DNA of 64,000 bases from Solirubrobacterales bacterium. Lineage in GTDB: Bacteria > Actinomycetota > Thermoleophilia > Solirubrobacterales > 70-9. The stretch spans positions 1-64,000 of the forward strand of contig JAIBCJ010000001.1 in the NCBI GenBank assembly GCA_019694145.1. The letters run 5' to 3'. Every line of letters starts with the position of its first letter. The first letter of the stretch is position 1. The translations under genes were made by a program, and so were the position numbers. Positions 52,656 through 61,365 of the stretch are shown here, one piece after another. The notes beneath the pieces were generated by a model. It was given only the letters and a program-made list of their open reading frames with translations, had not been told where the DNA came from and searched no databases.

Positions 52656-55600
52656 TCAGCCCGGGAGCGCCGTATCCAACGGCAGGGCGGGCAGCGAAGC
52701 CAGTTCGGAGCGGTCCAGCGGCCGGGGCCGGCCGAGATAGTGGCCCTGGACGAAATCGACCCCGAACTCGCGGAGCACCTCCAGGGTCCTCGCGTCTTCG
52801 ACCTGCTCGGCGACCGTCCGCTTGCCCATGCCTTTTGAAATCTCCACCAGGGCCTTGACCAGCAGCCGGTTGACCGGGTCCGAGGCCAGGTTCTGGACGA
52901 ACTCGCCGTCGATCTTCACGTAGTCGAACGCCAGATGCTTGAGGTAATAGAAGGACGCGAATCCGGTCCCGAAATCATCCAGGGCGAAACCGCAGCCGAG
53001 CTCGTTCATACGGGCCGAGAACTCCTGGGCCCCGGTCATGTTGCCGATCGCGCTGGTCTCGGTCACTTCGAAGATCAGGTTGGACGGGTCCACCCCCGCC
53101 CTCGAGAGCTCGCCCTGCACGAATTCGGGCAGCTTCGGGTCCCCGACCGTGCGTCCGGACAGGTTGATCTGGAGCCGCGGGCAACCGTCCCCTTCGAGCT
53201 CGGCCAGGGTCGAAATCGCCTTGCTGATCACCCATGAATCGAGTTCCTGGACCAGGTCATGGCGTTCGGCGGTCGGCAGGAAGGCGCCGGGCATGATGAT
53301 CGAACCGCTGCGATCGCGCATCCGGACGAAAAGCTCGTGATGCGGCGGGCCCTCTCCGTTGAGCCGGTGAATCGGCTGCGCGTAGACCAGCAGCTCTTCG
53401 TTTTCAAGCGCGCTGCGCAGCTTCCCGGCCCAGTCGATGCCCAGCGTGACATGTGAATCCTCGCCGGGCTGAAAGACCCTGGCACCGTTGCGGCCGGCGT
53501 CCTTGGCTTCGTACATGGCGATGTCGGCCTGCATCATCAGCGTTTCCTCGGGCACCGGCGAGATCTCCGACGAAACCGCGACGCCGATGCTGGCCGTAAC
53601 CCGGGCAGAATGTTCGGCCCCGACGATCCGCACGTCCCGGGCGATCAGCCTGACCAGTTCCTCGGCGGTGGTCAAAGCGTCTTCGGGGCTGATGTCGCGA
53701 AGCACCACCACGTATTCGTCGCCACCCTGCCGGGCGAGGGTGTCATCGGAGCGTAGCCGGCTCTTCAACAGCTCGGCCGTCCGCACGATCAACCGGTCGC
53801 CGATCGTGTGGCCGAAACTGTCGTTGACGAACTTGAAGTTGTCGAGGTCGATGACCAGGATCGCGATCCCCCGGCCGTGTCCGGAGTCGATCGCCGAGCT
53901 GAGTTCCTCTTCGAAGCGACGCCGGTTGTAGAGGCCGGTCAGCGGGTCGTGATCGGCCAGATACTTGAGCTGCTGGCTGAGCCGCTGGCGTTCGGTGATG
54001 TCTTCGACCATCGACAGTGCCTGGTTGGGTTTGCCGTCCTGATCGCGCAGCATGGTCACGGTCAGGTAGATCCAGACCACCTCCCCGTTCTTGCGGATGT
54101 ACCGCTTCTCCATGCTGAAGCCGTCCCGCTCCCCGGCGAAGAGTTCGCCGGTCATCGCGACGTCCTCTTCGAGGTCATCCGGATGGGTGATGTCGGCAAA
54201 GGTCATTTCCGAGAGCTCACCCGCGGAGTAGCCGGTGATCGACTCGAAGCTCCGGTTCACCTTCTCGAAACGGCCCTCGGGAGTGACCAGGCAAAGACCG
54301 ATCGGGCTCTGCTCGAAAACCTGCCGGAAGCGCATCTCGGCGTCGCGCCCGGCCGATTTCGCGATTCGTTCCCCGGTCACGTCGTACTTGACGAGGATCA
54401 GAACCGGCCCGTGTTCCGGCACGGTCGTGATCACGCCGTTGACCCGGCTCCAGATGTCGGTGCCATCCTTCCTGACCGAGCGGTTCTCGTAGCTGGTCTC
54501 CCCCTTGTCGGCCAGTTCGTGAAGCACGTCGACGCGCATCTGGACTTCATCCTCGGAGAGATCGTCCGGGGCGATCACATCGATGTTCCGGCCGATCAAC
54601 TCGCCCCGGTCGAACCCGTGCATCTCATCGAACTGCGGGTTGGTCAGCACGATTCGCGAATCGGCGATCCGCAGGACCACGACGCCCTCGGACATCCTTG
54701 TCAGGACGCTGGCCTGCGAGGCAAGTTCCGAATTGGCCTGTTTCCAGCGGTCGTAGAAGCGCTGCAGGCGAATCGAGGCGTAGGTGATCATCCAGATCAG
54801 GAGGACCAGCATCAGCAGGCGGTCGAGCCCCTTGATGAACGCGGACTCACCGGACTCGAGCCCTTCCGAGATCAGGTCGACCATGACCATGGTCAGCGGG
54901 ATCACCACCGCCGTCGGAACGAGCAGCCGGGCCATTGACGGTCCGGGACCGGTCGATGAGAGAAAACCGGCCAGCCCCCGGTCAGGCCGGAGGAACACGT
55001 ACCCGACGTAGATCAGGATTACGGTCGCCGATCCGAGGATGCTGATGTCGGTCTGAACGTTGGCATCGAGCGCGGCCTGGTAACCCTTGGTCAGGACCGA
55101 GATCAGGAAGATGATGCCGACCAGCGGGATCAGGGCCCGCTGCCAGCGGTAGCGGGGCGGATCGCGATCGATCGTCAGCAGGCAGAGTGCCAGGGCCGGG
55201 TTGTTGACGAGCGCGGCGACCGACGGCGAGCGGAGCGCGTCCGAACCCCACACGTCCGGATCGATACCAACCATCCGCAGGGCCAGCAGCGCCATGCAGA
55301 CGGCGATCGTGAAGTAGCAGAGCGCCACGCCGGCCTGGACCGCCGATTCGGCAGCGCCGGGGCGCATCGCCAGCAGGGCGAAGGCGACCATTCCCAGGGT
55401 CACCGACGAGAACACCGGCATCTGCGGAGCGGCGAGAAGCTCGCCCGTGAACAACGGGATGTCGACGAAACCTGCCAAGGTCGCCAGCAGGCAGATCACC
55501 AGGGCGGCCCAGCCGAGCACGGTCGGGGCCCGCTTGATCCCGGTGGTCCAGAGCCAGGTGTAGCTGCCGGGGCCGGCCGCTTCGGCCCAGATCCCGGCGG

Positions 55601-55730
55601 GGTCGGGCTCCTTTTCGAGCGCCGCCCGGCTCGCAGCCTCGGCTATCCGCCCCCGGTACAGCTTCAGCTCGACCGGATCGGGAATGTTCCGATCTTCCCG
55701 CTCATCTGGATTCGACAAGTGCTTCTCCAA
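52656..55730 (-). CDS. Membrane PAS-PAS-GGDEF-EAL cyclic-di-GMP protein
   Basis: A protein of about 1024 residues with eight or nine membrane helices (about 75-325), two PAS domains (about 330-455 and 465-590), GGDEF and EAL. The cyclase site is GGDEY (RQGGDEYVVVL), compatible with activity. The EAL motif reads ELF (HHELFVRM), but the other phosphodiesterase residues look intact: NLSG, EVTET, DDFGTG, KIDGEF, and AEQVED. It may make, break or simply sense c-di-GMP. TTG at 55730 follows AGGAG; TTG 55718 and GTG 55757 are alternatives. Confidence 0.9.
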   Translation of the reverse strand: MEKHLSNPDEREDRNIPDPVELKLYRGRIAEAASRAALEKEPDPAGIWAEAAGPGSYTWLWTTGIKRAPTVLGWAALVICLLATLAGFVDIPLFTGELLAAPQMPVFSSVTLGMVAFALLAMRPGAAESAVQAGVALCYFTIAVCMALLALRMVGIDPDVWGSDALRSPSVAALVNNPALALCLLTIDRDPPRYRWQRALIPLVGIIFLISVLTKGYQAALDANVQTDISILGSATVILIYVGYVFLRPDRGLAGFLSSTGPGPSMARLLVPTAVVIPLTMVMVDLISEGLESGESAFIKGLDRLLMLVLLIWMITYASIRLQRFYDRWKQANSELASQASVLTRMSEGVVVLRIADSRIVLTNPQFDEMHGFDRGELIGRNIDVIAPDDLSEDEVQMRVDVLHELADKGETSYENRSVRKDGTDIWSRVNGVITTVPEHGPVLILVKYDVTGERIAKSAGRDAEMRFRQVFEQSPIGLCLVTPEGRFEKVNRSFESITGYSAGELSEMTFADITHPDDLEEDVAMTGELFAGERDGFSMEKRYIRKNGEVVWIYLTVTMLRDQDGKPNQALSMVEDITERQRLSQQLKYLADHDPLTGLYNRRRFEEELSSAIDSGHGRGIAILVIDLDNFKFVNDSFGHTIGDRLIVRTAELLKSRLRSDDTLARQGGDEYVVVLRDISPEDALTTAEELVRLIARDVRIVGAEHSARVTASIGVAVSSEISPVPEETLMMQADIAMYEAKDAGRNGARVFQPGEDSHVTLGIDWAGKLRSALENEELLVYAQPIHRLNGEGPPHHELFVRMRDRSGSIIMPGAFLPTAERHDLVQELDSWVISKAISTLAELEGDGCPRLQINLSGRTVGDPKLPEFVQGELSRAGVDPSNLIFEVTETSAIGNMTGAQEFSARMNELGCGFALDDFGTGFASFYYLKHLAFDYVKIDGEFVQNLASDPVNRLLVKALVEISKGMGKRTVAEQVEDARTLEVLREFGVDFVQGHYLGRPRPLDRSELASLPALPLDTALPG

Positions 55731-55803
55731 AGGAACTCCTGACTGCGAAACTAACACCTGCTTTCCCGGGAACGGGAACGCCGAAACGCATGGTGGCCGC
55801 GGT

Positions 55804-57729
55804 TCAGGCGGTGGCGGCTTCGGCCGTCTCCCTGGCGACCTGATCGGCCTCTTCCCACTCGGCGTAGAGCGAGGCTACCTTCTCCTTCGCCCGGTCATGC
55901 CGCCGGGTTGCCTTCTCCGACTTCTCGGGAGTCGACCAGGCCGCGGGATCGGAGAGTTCGTCCTCGATTTCAGCCAGCCGGGCCTCGGCCTGTTCGATCT
56001 TCTTTTCGAGGTTCTCGACCCGGCGCCGGGTTCGGGCCACCTCCTTGCCGGGCGAGCCGCCGCGCCGGGCGTTGCCCGACTTCCCGGCCGGCCGGGAAGC
56101 GGCAGCTTTTTCCTGTTCGGCCTCCGCGGCTTCATCCCGGCGCTTCTGATACTCCGCCCAGCCGGTCATGTGGTTTGTCAGTTCGCCGTTCTCGCAGACC
56201 AGGGTCCGGCTGCCGACCGCTTCCAGCAGGGCGCGATCGTGAGAAATGAGGACGACCGCCCCGGGGAAACCGAGCAGGGCATCCTCGAGTGCTTCCCGGC
56301 TTTCGATGTCCAGATGGTTGGTCGGCTCGTCAAGCAGCAGGAGGTTGGCTCCGGAGGCGACCAGGATCGCCAGCGAGAGCCGCCGTTGCTCACCGCCCGA
56401 GATGTCGCTCAGCTGCTTGTTCGCGTCTTCGCCCGAGAAGAGAAAGGCGCCGAGCAGGTCCCGGACCTTCTGTCCGGTGAGCCCGGTTTCGCGGGCGGCC
56501 GCGTCGAGCACGGTGCCGTCGCCCGTAGCGGTCTCCGCGTGCTGCGAGAGGTAACCCACCTTGGCGTTGTGACCAAGCCGGACATGCCCGGCGGCGGGCT
56601 TTCGATCGCCGGCAAGGGTCGCCATCAGCGTCGTCTTGCCGGCCCCGTTCGGACCCACCAGCACCACATGCTCGTCACGCTCAAGCAGCATGTTCGCTTC
56701 CTCGAGCAGCACCCGGCCCGGCACCTCGATCCGGCCGTTGACCATTTTCAGCACAACCTGGCTCGCTCTTTCCGGCTTGGCAAAATCAAAGGCGAGCACC
56801 CTTCGGTCCTGCGGGTCAATGCTCGCTGCGTTCTTCTTCACCTTCTCGATCTGCTTGACCCGGGACTGGGCCTGGCGGGCCTTCGTCGCCTTGTAGCGGA
56901 ACCGCTCGACGAAGCGCTCCATGCGGGCGATCTCGGCCTGCTGCCTTTCGATCTGCTTGCCGAGCGCGACCTGCCGCGCGGCCTGTTCCTTGCGCCAGGC
57001 ATGCCAGGGGCCGGCGAAGAACCGGGCCTTGCCGGCCTCCAGTTCCAGCACCGAGGTGCCCACCGATTCGAGAAACCAGCGGTCATGCGCGACCAGAACG
57101 ACGCTGGCATCCAGATCCTTCAGATACTCCTCAAGCCACTCGAGAGTGGGAATGTCAAGGTGGTTGGTCGGCTCGTCCAGCAGCAGCAGGTCGGCACGGG
57201 CACCAAGGGCCCGGGCGAGGGAGGCGCGGGTCAGCTCTCCGCCGGAGAAGCTGGAAAGGGGCCGGGGAAATTCCTCTTCGCCGAAGCCGATTCCCCGCAG
57301 CACGGTCAGCACTTCGTCGCGCCAGCGGTAGCCGCCGGCCAGTTCGAGCTGCTGCTGGGCCGCGGCGTAGGCGCGCATCGTCTCGTCGTCATGCTCGCCG
57401 GCAGACATGGCAGCTTCGAGGCGTTCCAGTTCCCGCTCGGTCGCGATCACGTCGGAGCGGCCCGAGTAGACGTATTCCTCAAGGGAAAGCCCCTGGTCGC
57501 GCGGTGGACGCTGGTCGTGAAGTGCAATCCGGGCGCCCTTCTGAAAACTGAGAGATCCCGAGTCGTTTTCAGCTTCGCCGGCCAGAATCCGCAGCAGGGT
57601 CGACTTCCCGGCCCCGTTGCGGCCCGAAAGCGTCATGCGGTCACCGCGCATGAGCTTGAAGGAGACCTCGGAGAAGAGCGGATCGCCCCCGAGATGGATC
57701 CCGATTGATGTTGCGGTGACTACTGCCAT
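55804..57729 (-). CDS. ABC-F family ATPase (Uup/EttA-like)
   Basis: A 641-residue soluble protein with two ABC domains: Walker A GRNGAGKST and GPNGAGKTT, signatures SSFSGGELTRASLARAL and DISGGEQRRLSLAI, Walker B LLLLDEPTNHLD twice. The domains are joined by a basic Arm/P-site-tRNA-interaction linker (RQVALGKQIERQQAEIARMERFVERFRYKATKARQAQSRVKQIEK). A C-terminal coiled coil like that of Uup follows. No membrane domains are present. ABC-F proteins act on the ribosome; some protect from antibiotics. ATG at 57729 is correct; the longer upstream frame is spurious. Confidence 0.93.
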   Translation of the reverse strand: MAVVTATSIGIHLGGDPLFSEVSFKLMRGDRMTLSGRNGAGKSTLLRILAGEAENDSGSLSFQKGARIALHDQRPPRDQGLSLEEYVYSGRSDVIATERELERLEAAMSAGEHDDETMRAYAAAQQQLELAGGYRWRDEVLTVLRGIGFGEEEFPRPLSSFSGGELTRASLARALGARADLLLLDEPTNHLDIPTLEWLEEYLKDLDASVVLVAHDRWFLESVGTSVLELEAGKARFFAGPWHAWRKEQAARQVALGKQIERQQAEIARMERFVERFRYKATKARQAQSRVKQIEKVKKNAASIDPQDRRVLAFDFAKPERASQVVLKMVNGRIEVPGRVLLEEANMLLERDEHVVLVGPNGAGKTTLMATLAGDRKPAAGHVRLGHNAKVGYLSQHAETATGDGTVLDAAARETGLTGQKVRDLLGAFLFSGEDANKQLSDISGGEQRRLSLAILVASGANLLLLDEPTNHLDIESREALEDALLGFPGAVVLISHDRALLEAVGSRTLVCENGELTNHMTGWAEYQKRRDEAAEAEQEKAAASRPAGKSGNARRGGSPGKEVARTRRRVENLEKKIEQAEARLAEIEDELSDPAAWSTPEKSEKATRRHDRAKEKVASLYAEWEEADQVARETAEAATA

Positions 57730-57780
57730 GGAGCGAAACCATAGGTAGTCGGCGCCGGCAACGCCCGGCCTCGTTTGAAG

Positions 57781-57865
57781 ACCCGCCCGCCGATCGGGCG
57801 GGTTTCCGCTTGCCACCCGGTGAAGACCGGGTGGCTTGCTACGGAAAATGTGACAGCATTTTCCG
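57781..57865 (+). promoter_or_regulatory. Three tandem perfect hairpins before the GH15 gene
   Basis: Three hairpins lie head to tail: ACCCGCCCG/CGGGCGGGT (57781-57803, 5-base loop), GCCACCCGGT/ACCGGGTGGC (57812-57835, 4-base loop) and CGGAAAATG/CATTTTCCG (57842-57865, 6-base loop). The last ends two bases before the ATG. They fill the divergent spacer between the ABC-F and GH15 genes. No ribosome-binding site is seen for GH15. Attenuation, operator or structured-leader roles are all possible. Confidence 0.75.
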
Positions 57866-57867
57866 CA

Positions 57868-59847
57868 ATGAGCAATGGCGGCTTTGACCCCCACCCCCAC
57901 TCGGGACCCCAGTACGGGCAGACCTGGGAAGCCCGGATTCAGTCTCCGGAGGCCGTTCACGGGGTCTCGCCATACCCGCCGATCGCCGACTACGGCTTCC
58001 TTTCGGACGGCGAAGTTTCGGCCCTGGTCGCGCCCAGCGGCAACATCGAGTGGCTTTGCCTCCCCCGCTTCGACTCGCCCAGCATCTTCGGTTCGATTCT
58101 CGATCGCAGCGCCGGAAACTTCCGGCTTGGCCCGGCTGACATCAACGTGCCGAGCCACCGCCGCTACCTGCCCGGCACCAATGTGCTGGAAACCAGCTGG
58201 GGCACGGGTGACGGCTGGATCATCGTTCGCGACGTCCTGCTGATCGGGCCCTGGCACCACGAGCGGGACCGCTCCGGAACCCACCGCCGCGCCCCGACCG
58301 ACTATGACGCTGACCACGTTCTGCTGAGAATGGTGCGCTGCGTCCACGGCGAAGTCCAGCTGACCCTCGACTGCAAGCCGGTCTTCGACTATGGCCGGGT
58401 CCCCGCCCAGTGGGAGTACACGGGTGACGCCTACCACGAGGGTCTGGCCACCGCGCCGGGGATCGACCTCCAGCTGCGCCTCAACACCGACATGAACCTC
58501 GGCTTCGAGGGTCCGCGCACCACTGCCCGGACCATGCTCAAGGAGGGTGACGTCCGGTTCGTCGCCCTGTCCTGGAGCGAACACCAGGCCCCGCAGCATT
58601 ACGACGAGGCCTACGACCGGCTGGTCTGGACCGCCCATCACTGGCAGAACTGGCTGGCCCGGGGCACCTTCCCCGACCATCCCTGGCGCGGCTACCTGGA
58701 GCGTTCGGCCCTGACCCTGAAGGGGCTGACCTATGCCCCGACCGGAGCCCTGGTCGCGGCCGCCACCACCTCGTTGCCCGAAACCCCCGGCGGTGAACGC
58801 AACTGGGATTACCGGTTCTCCTGGATCCGCGATTCAACCTTCACCCTCTGGGGCCTTTACACGCTCGGCTTCGACTGGGAGGCAAACGACTTCTTCTACT
58901 TCATCGCCGATGTCGCGGCGGGCGAGGACGACCTCCAGATCATGTACGGGGTCGCCGGTGAAAAGGAGCTCAGGGAGGAGATCCTCGAACACCTTCACGG
59001 TTACGAGGGCGCCTCACCGGTCCGGATCGGAAACGGTGCCTACGACCAGCGCCAGCATGATGTCTGGGGCGCGGTTCTGGATTCCTTCTATCTGCACACG
59101 AAGTCCCGCGACGGGATGCCGGAGGAGATCTGGCCGATCCTCAAGCGTCAGGTCAACGCCGCGCTCGAGCATTGGCGTGAAACCGATCACGGAATCTGGG
59201 AGGTTCGCGGCAAGCCGCAGCACTTCACTTCGTCAAAGGTGATGTGCTGGGTAGCGGTTGACCGCGGTGCCCGGCTGGCCCGGTTGCGGGAGGAGCATGA
59301 CCTCGCCGACCAGTGGCGGGTCGCGGCGGATGAGATCCGCGCTGACATCTGCGAGCACGCGGTCGACGAACGGGGTGTGTTCACCCAGCACTACGAAACC
59401 GATGCCCTCGATGCTTCCTGCCTGCTTTTGCCTCTGGTCCGCTTCCTGCCGCCCACCGACGAACGGATCCGCAACACGGTCCTGGCGATCGCCGACGAAC
59501 TCACCGAGGACGGACTGGTGCTGCGCTACCGGGTGGAAGAAACCGATGACGGGCTGAGCGGCGAGGAAGGGAGCTTCACGATCTGCTCCTTCTGGCTGGT
59601 CAGCGCCCTGGTCGAGATCGGCGAACTCGACCGGGCCCGCGAGCTCTGCGAGCGCCTGCTGGGGTTCGCTTCCTCGCTGCAGCTCTACGCCGAGGAGATC
59701 GACCCCCGCTCGGGCCGTCACCTCGGCAATTTCCCGCAGGCCTTCACCCACCTCGCCCTGATCAATGCGGTCATGCATGTGATCCGGGCCGAGCAGGACA
59801 CCACCGCCCCCCGGGACAAGACCACTTCCCCCCGCGCCAACCCCTGA
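57868..59847 (+). CDS. Glycoside hydrolase family 15 protein (glucoamylase/trehalase type)
   Basis: A 659-residue protein with an N-terminal beta-sandwich domain (IADYGFLSDGEVSALVAPSGNIEWLCLPRFDSPSIFGSILDR) and the alpha/alpha-barrel. PGGERNWDYRFSWIRDSTFTLWGLY is the family signature. A catalytic Glu lies in EEGSFTICSFWLV; a second acidic residue is in YAEEIDPRSGRHLGNFPQAFTHLALI. Related mycobacterial enzymes are trehalases; others are glucoamylases or dextranases, so the sugar is uncertain. There is no signal peptide, suggesting a cytosolic role. ATG at 57868 follows the third hairpin. Confidence 0.92.
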   Translation: MSNGGFDPHPHSGPQYGQTWEARIQSPEAVHGVSPYPPIADYGFLSDGEVSALVAPSGNIEWLCLPRFDSPSIFGSILDRSAGNFRLGPADINVPSHRRYLPGTNVLETSWGTGDGWIIVRDVLLIGPWHHERDRSGTHRRAPTDYDADHVLLRMVRCVHGEVQLTLDCKPVFDYGRVPAQWEYTGDAYHEGLATAPGIDLQLRLNTDMNLGFEGPRTTARTMLKEGDVRFVALSWSEHQAPQHYDEAYDRLVWTAHHWQNWLARGTFPDHPWRGYLERSALTLKGLTYAPTGALVAAATTSLPETPGGERNWDYRFSWIRDSTFTLWGLYTLGFDWEANDFFYFIADVAAGEDDLQIMYGVAGEKELREEILEHLHGYEGASPVRIGNGAYDQRQHDVWGAVLDSFYLHTKSRDGMPEEIWPILKRQVNAALEHWRETDHGIWEVRGKPQHFTSSKVMCWVAVDRGARLARLREEHDLADQWRVAADEIRADICEHAVDERGVFTQHYETDALDASCLLLPLVRFLPPTDERIRNTVLAIADELTEDGLVLRYRVEETDDGLSGEEGSFTICSFWLVSALVEIGELDRARELCERLLGFASSLQLYAEEIDPRSGRHLGNFPQAFTHLALINAVMHVIRAEQDTTAPRDKTTSPRANP

Positions 59848-59940
59848 GTCCGGCGAAGACGGCGGCCGCCGGTGCCGATGTTTTCATTCCTTTTCGGATT
59901 TTCGCAACTGATGCCTGCGGCAGGTGTTAGTTTCGACACC

Positions 59941-60768
59941 ATGAAAACTCGCCTCGTCGCACTCCTCGCAATCCTCGTCACCGGACTGTTCGTAGCGGTC
60001 GGACCCGCGCCGGCCCAGAGCGCCGTCCCCGGCATCAAGCAGACCGTCGCCTACAAACGGCTGAAGAACTACGTCGGCTTTCTCCAGTCGAAGCGCAACG
60101 TCCCGGTCAAGACAACTCGACGCAAGACCTACAAGACCACGCTTTCGAACCGGCGCAACAACGCGAACACGAAGGTGCTGAGTCTCTACTCGCGGACCCT
60201 GCTCAAGATCTCCCGCGAAGACGACGCGAAACAACGCCGTGACATCAAGCGGATCCGCCAGAACCAGAAGGCCCAGGTCCAGGCCCTGAACGCCCGGCAG
60301 GCAAACCGGCTTGCTGCGCTCCAGGCGAAGGAGAACGCCGCCTCGGCAAGGATCTACGCCTCCTACAACCTGAAGATCGACCCGCTGGCAAACAAGCGGG
60401 ACCGGTTGCGCAGGCAGCTCGCCCGCACGACCAAACCGGCCAAACGATCGGCCCTGACCAAGCAGATCAACAAGCTCCAGGTCAAGATCAACGGTCTGGT
60501 CGATGACCGCACCACCGACCTCAACGGTCTCGCCAACCGCTTCAACCTGAAGGCGCAGAACATCCGCAACCAGTTCGGTCAGCTGATCGCCAACGTGAAG
60601 GCGAATGCCCAGAAGCAGATCCAGCAGGAACGGAATGCGTGGCGCCAGACCTTCCGCACCCAGGTCCAGGCGGCGAAGACCCGTCGCGATGCCCAGAAGG
60701 ACATGGTCGGCTCCCAGGCCGAACGGGGCTTCAGCTTCATCTCGCAGATGCCGCCGGCGGGTGGCTGA
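59941..60768 (+). CDS. Secreted basic coiled-coil protein
   Basis: The 275-residue product has a signal peptide (MKTRLVALLAILVTGLFVAVGPAPAQSA) and a mature protein almost wholly alpha-helical, rich in Lys, Arg, Asn and Gln, with long heptad stretches (DAKQRRDIKRIRQNQKAQVQALNARQANRLAALQAKENAASARI). No known family or catalytic motif. The strong positive charge suggests binding to wall polymers or nucleic acids; that is inference. It is monocistronic with a good terminator 43 bases after the stop. Confidence 0.7.
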   Translation: MKTRLVALLAILVTGLFVAVGPAPAQSAVPGIKQTVAYKRLKNYVGFLQSKRNVPVKTTRRKTYKTTLSNRRNNANTKVLSLYSRTLLKISREDDAKQRRDIKRIRQNQKAQVQALNARQANRLAALQAKENAASARIYASYNLKIDPLANKRDRLRRQLARTTKPAKRSALTKQINKLQVKINGLVDDRTTDLNGLANRFNLKAQNIRNQFGQLIANVKANAQKQIQQERNAWRQTFRTQVQAAKTRRDAQKDMVGSQAERGFSFISQMPPAGG

Positions 60769-60810
60769 ACACCGTCAGCCGCCCGATCCGGGCAGAAATC
60801 AGCCTCGGCG

Positions 60811-60841
60811 AAAGGGCCCGCTCACCAGGCGGGCCTTTTTC
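60811..60841 (+). terminator. Rho-independent terminator of the coiled-coil gene
   Basis: GGCCCGC and GCGGGCC around a seven-base loop, extended by A-U and G-U pairs, are followed by TTTTTC. The flanking A-run before the stem would also serve ssrA transcripts coming from the opposite strand. Confidence 0.85.
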
Positions 60842-60910
60842 TTTCGTTCGCAGACAGTGGAGACCAGAGTGCAAGGTCGCCACTGGAAAACCCGCCGGAG
60901 CGGGTTTCAG

Positions 60911-61272
60911 TGGAGACGGCGGGAATTGAACCCGCGTCCGCAGTCGCGTGTCGAAAGGCGTCTACAGGCTTAGCCGGCGCTTTGTTCTCGCCACCCGGGG
61001 TCCGCGCCGGCGGGCACTGCGGATGGCAAAGCCTCTTGAATGTCCCCCTCCGGCCAAGGCGCTCCTTCGGGGTAAGCCCGTTTCTGAAGCCGGATTTCCA
61101 CCCCACGGGCCGAGGGCGGGCCGACTCTCGTTACCTAGGTATCAGCTAGGCGGCGAGGGCGTACGAGTGTTCGTCGCCGTATATGGTTTTTTGCCGATTT
61201 TTTACGAGGCCATCGACATCCTCGACCTGCAACCCTCCGCACGGTCCGACAACGTCGAAGCCTGTCGTCCCC
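60911..61272 (-). ncRNA. ssrA: Transfer-messenger RNA
   Basis: Transcribed on the minus strand, 362 bases. The 5' end GGGGACG (61272-61266) pairs with CGTCTCC at the 3' end (60918-60912) to form the seven-base acceptor stem, with one G-U pair. The T-arm reads GGGTTCAATTCCCG. CCA is not encoded. The tag reading frame ends at TAG (61148-61146) with YGDEHSYALAA; upstream codons read K-T-I, and the exact resume codon is uncertain. tmRNA with SmpB releases stalled ribosomes and tags proteins for degradation. Confidence 0.95.
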
Positions 61273-61365
61273 TTGGATGGTGCTCCTCCATTGTACGGTG
61301 TCTCTCTGGCCGGGTCAAAGCAGCAACCGGCCAGGCAAGAGCCCAGATCGACCAGCGGAGGCAGT

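Noticed and set aside
57730-58680. N-terminal extension of the ABC-F frame over the GH15 gene
   Set aside because: Antisense to the conserved GH15 coding region and across three hairpins; ABC-F similarity starts exactly at ATG 57729.
61183-61365. Upstream extension of the flavoprotein gene
   Set aside because: It lies on top of ssrA; the TTG at 61366 has a ribosome-binding site and begins the FAD-binding fold.
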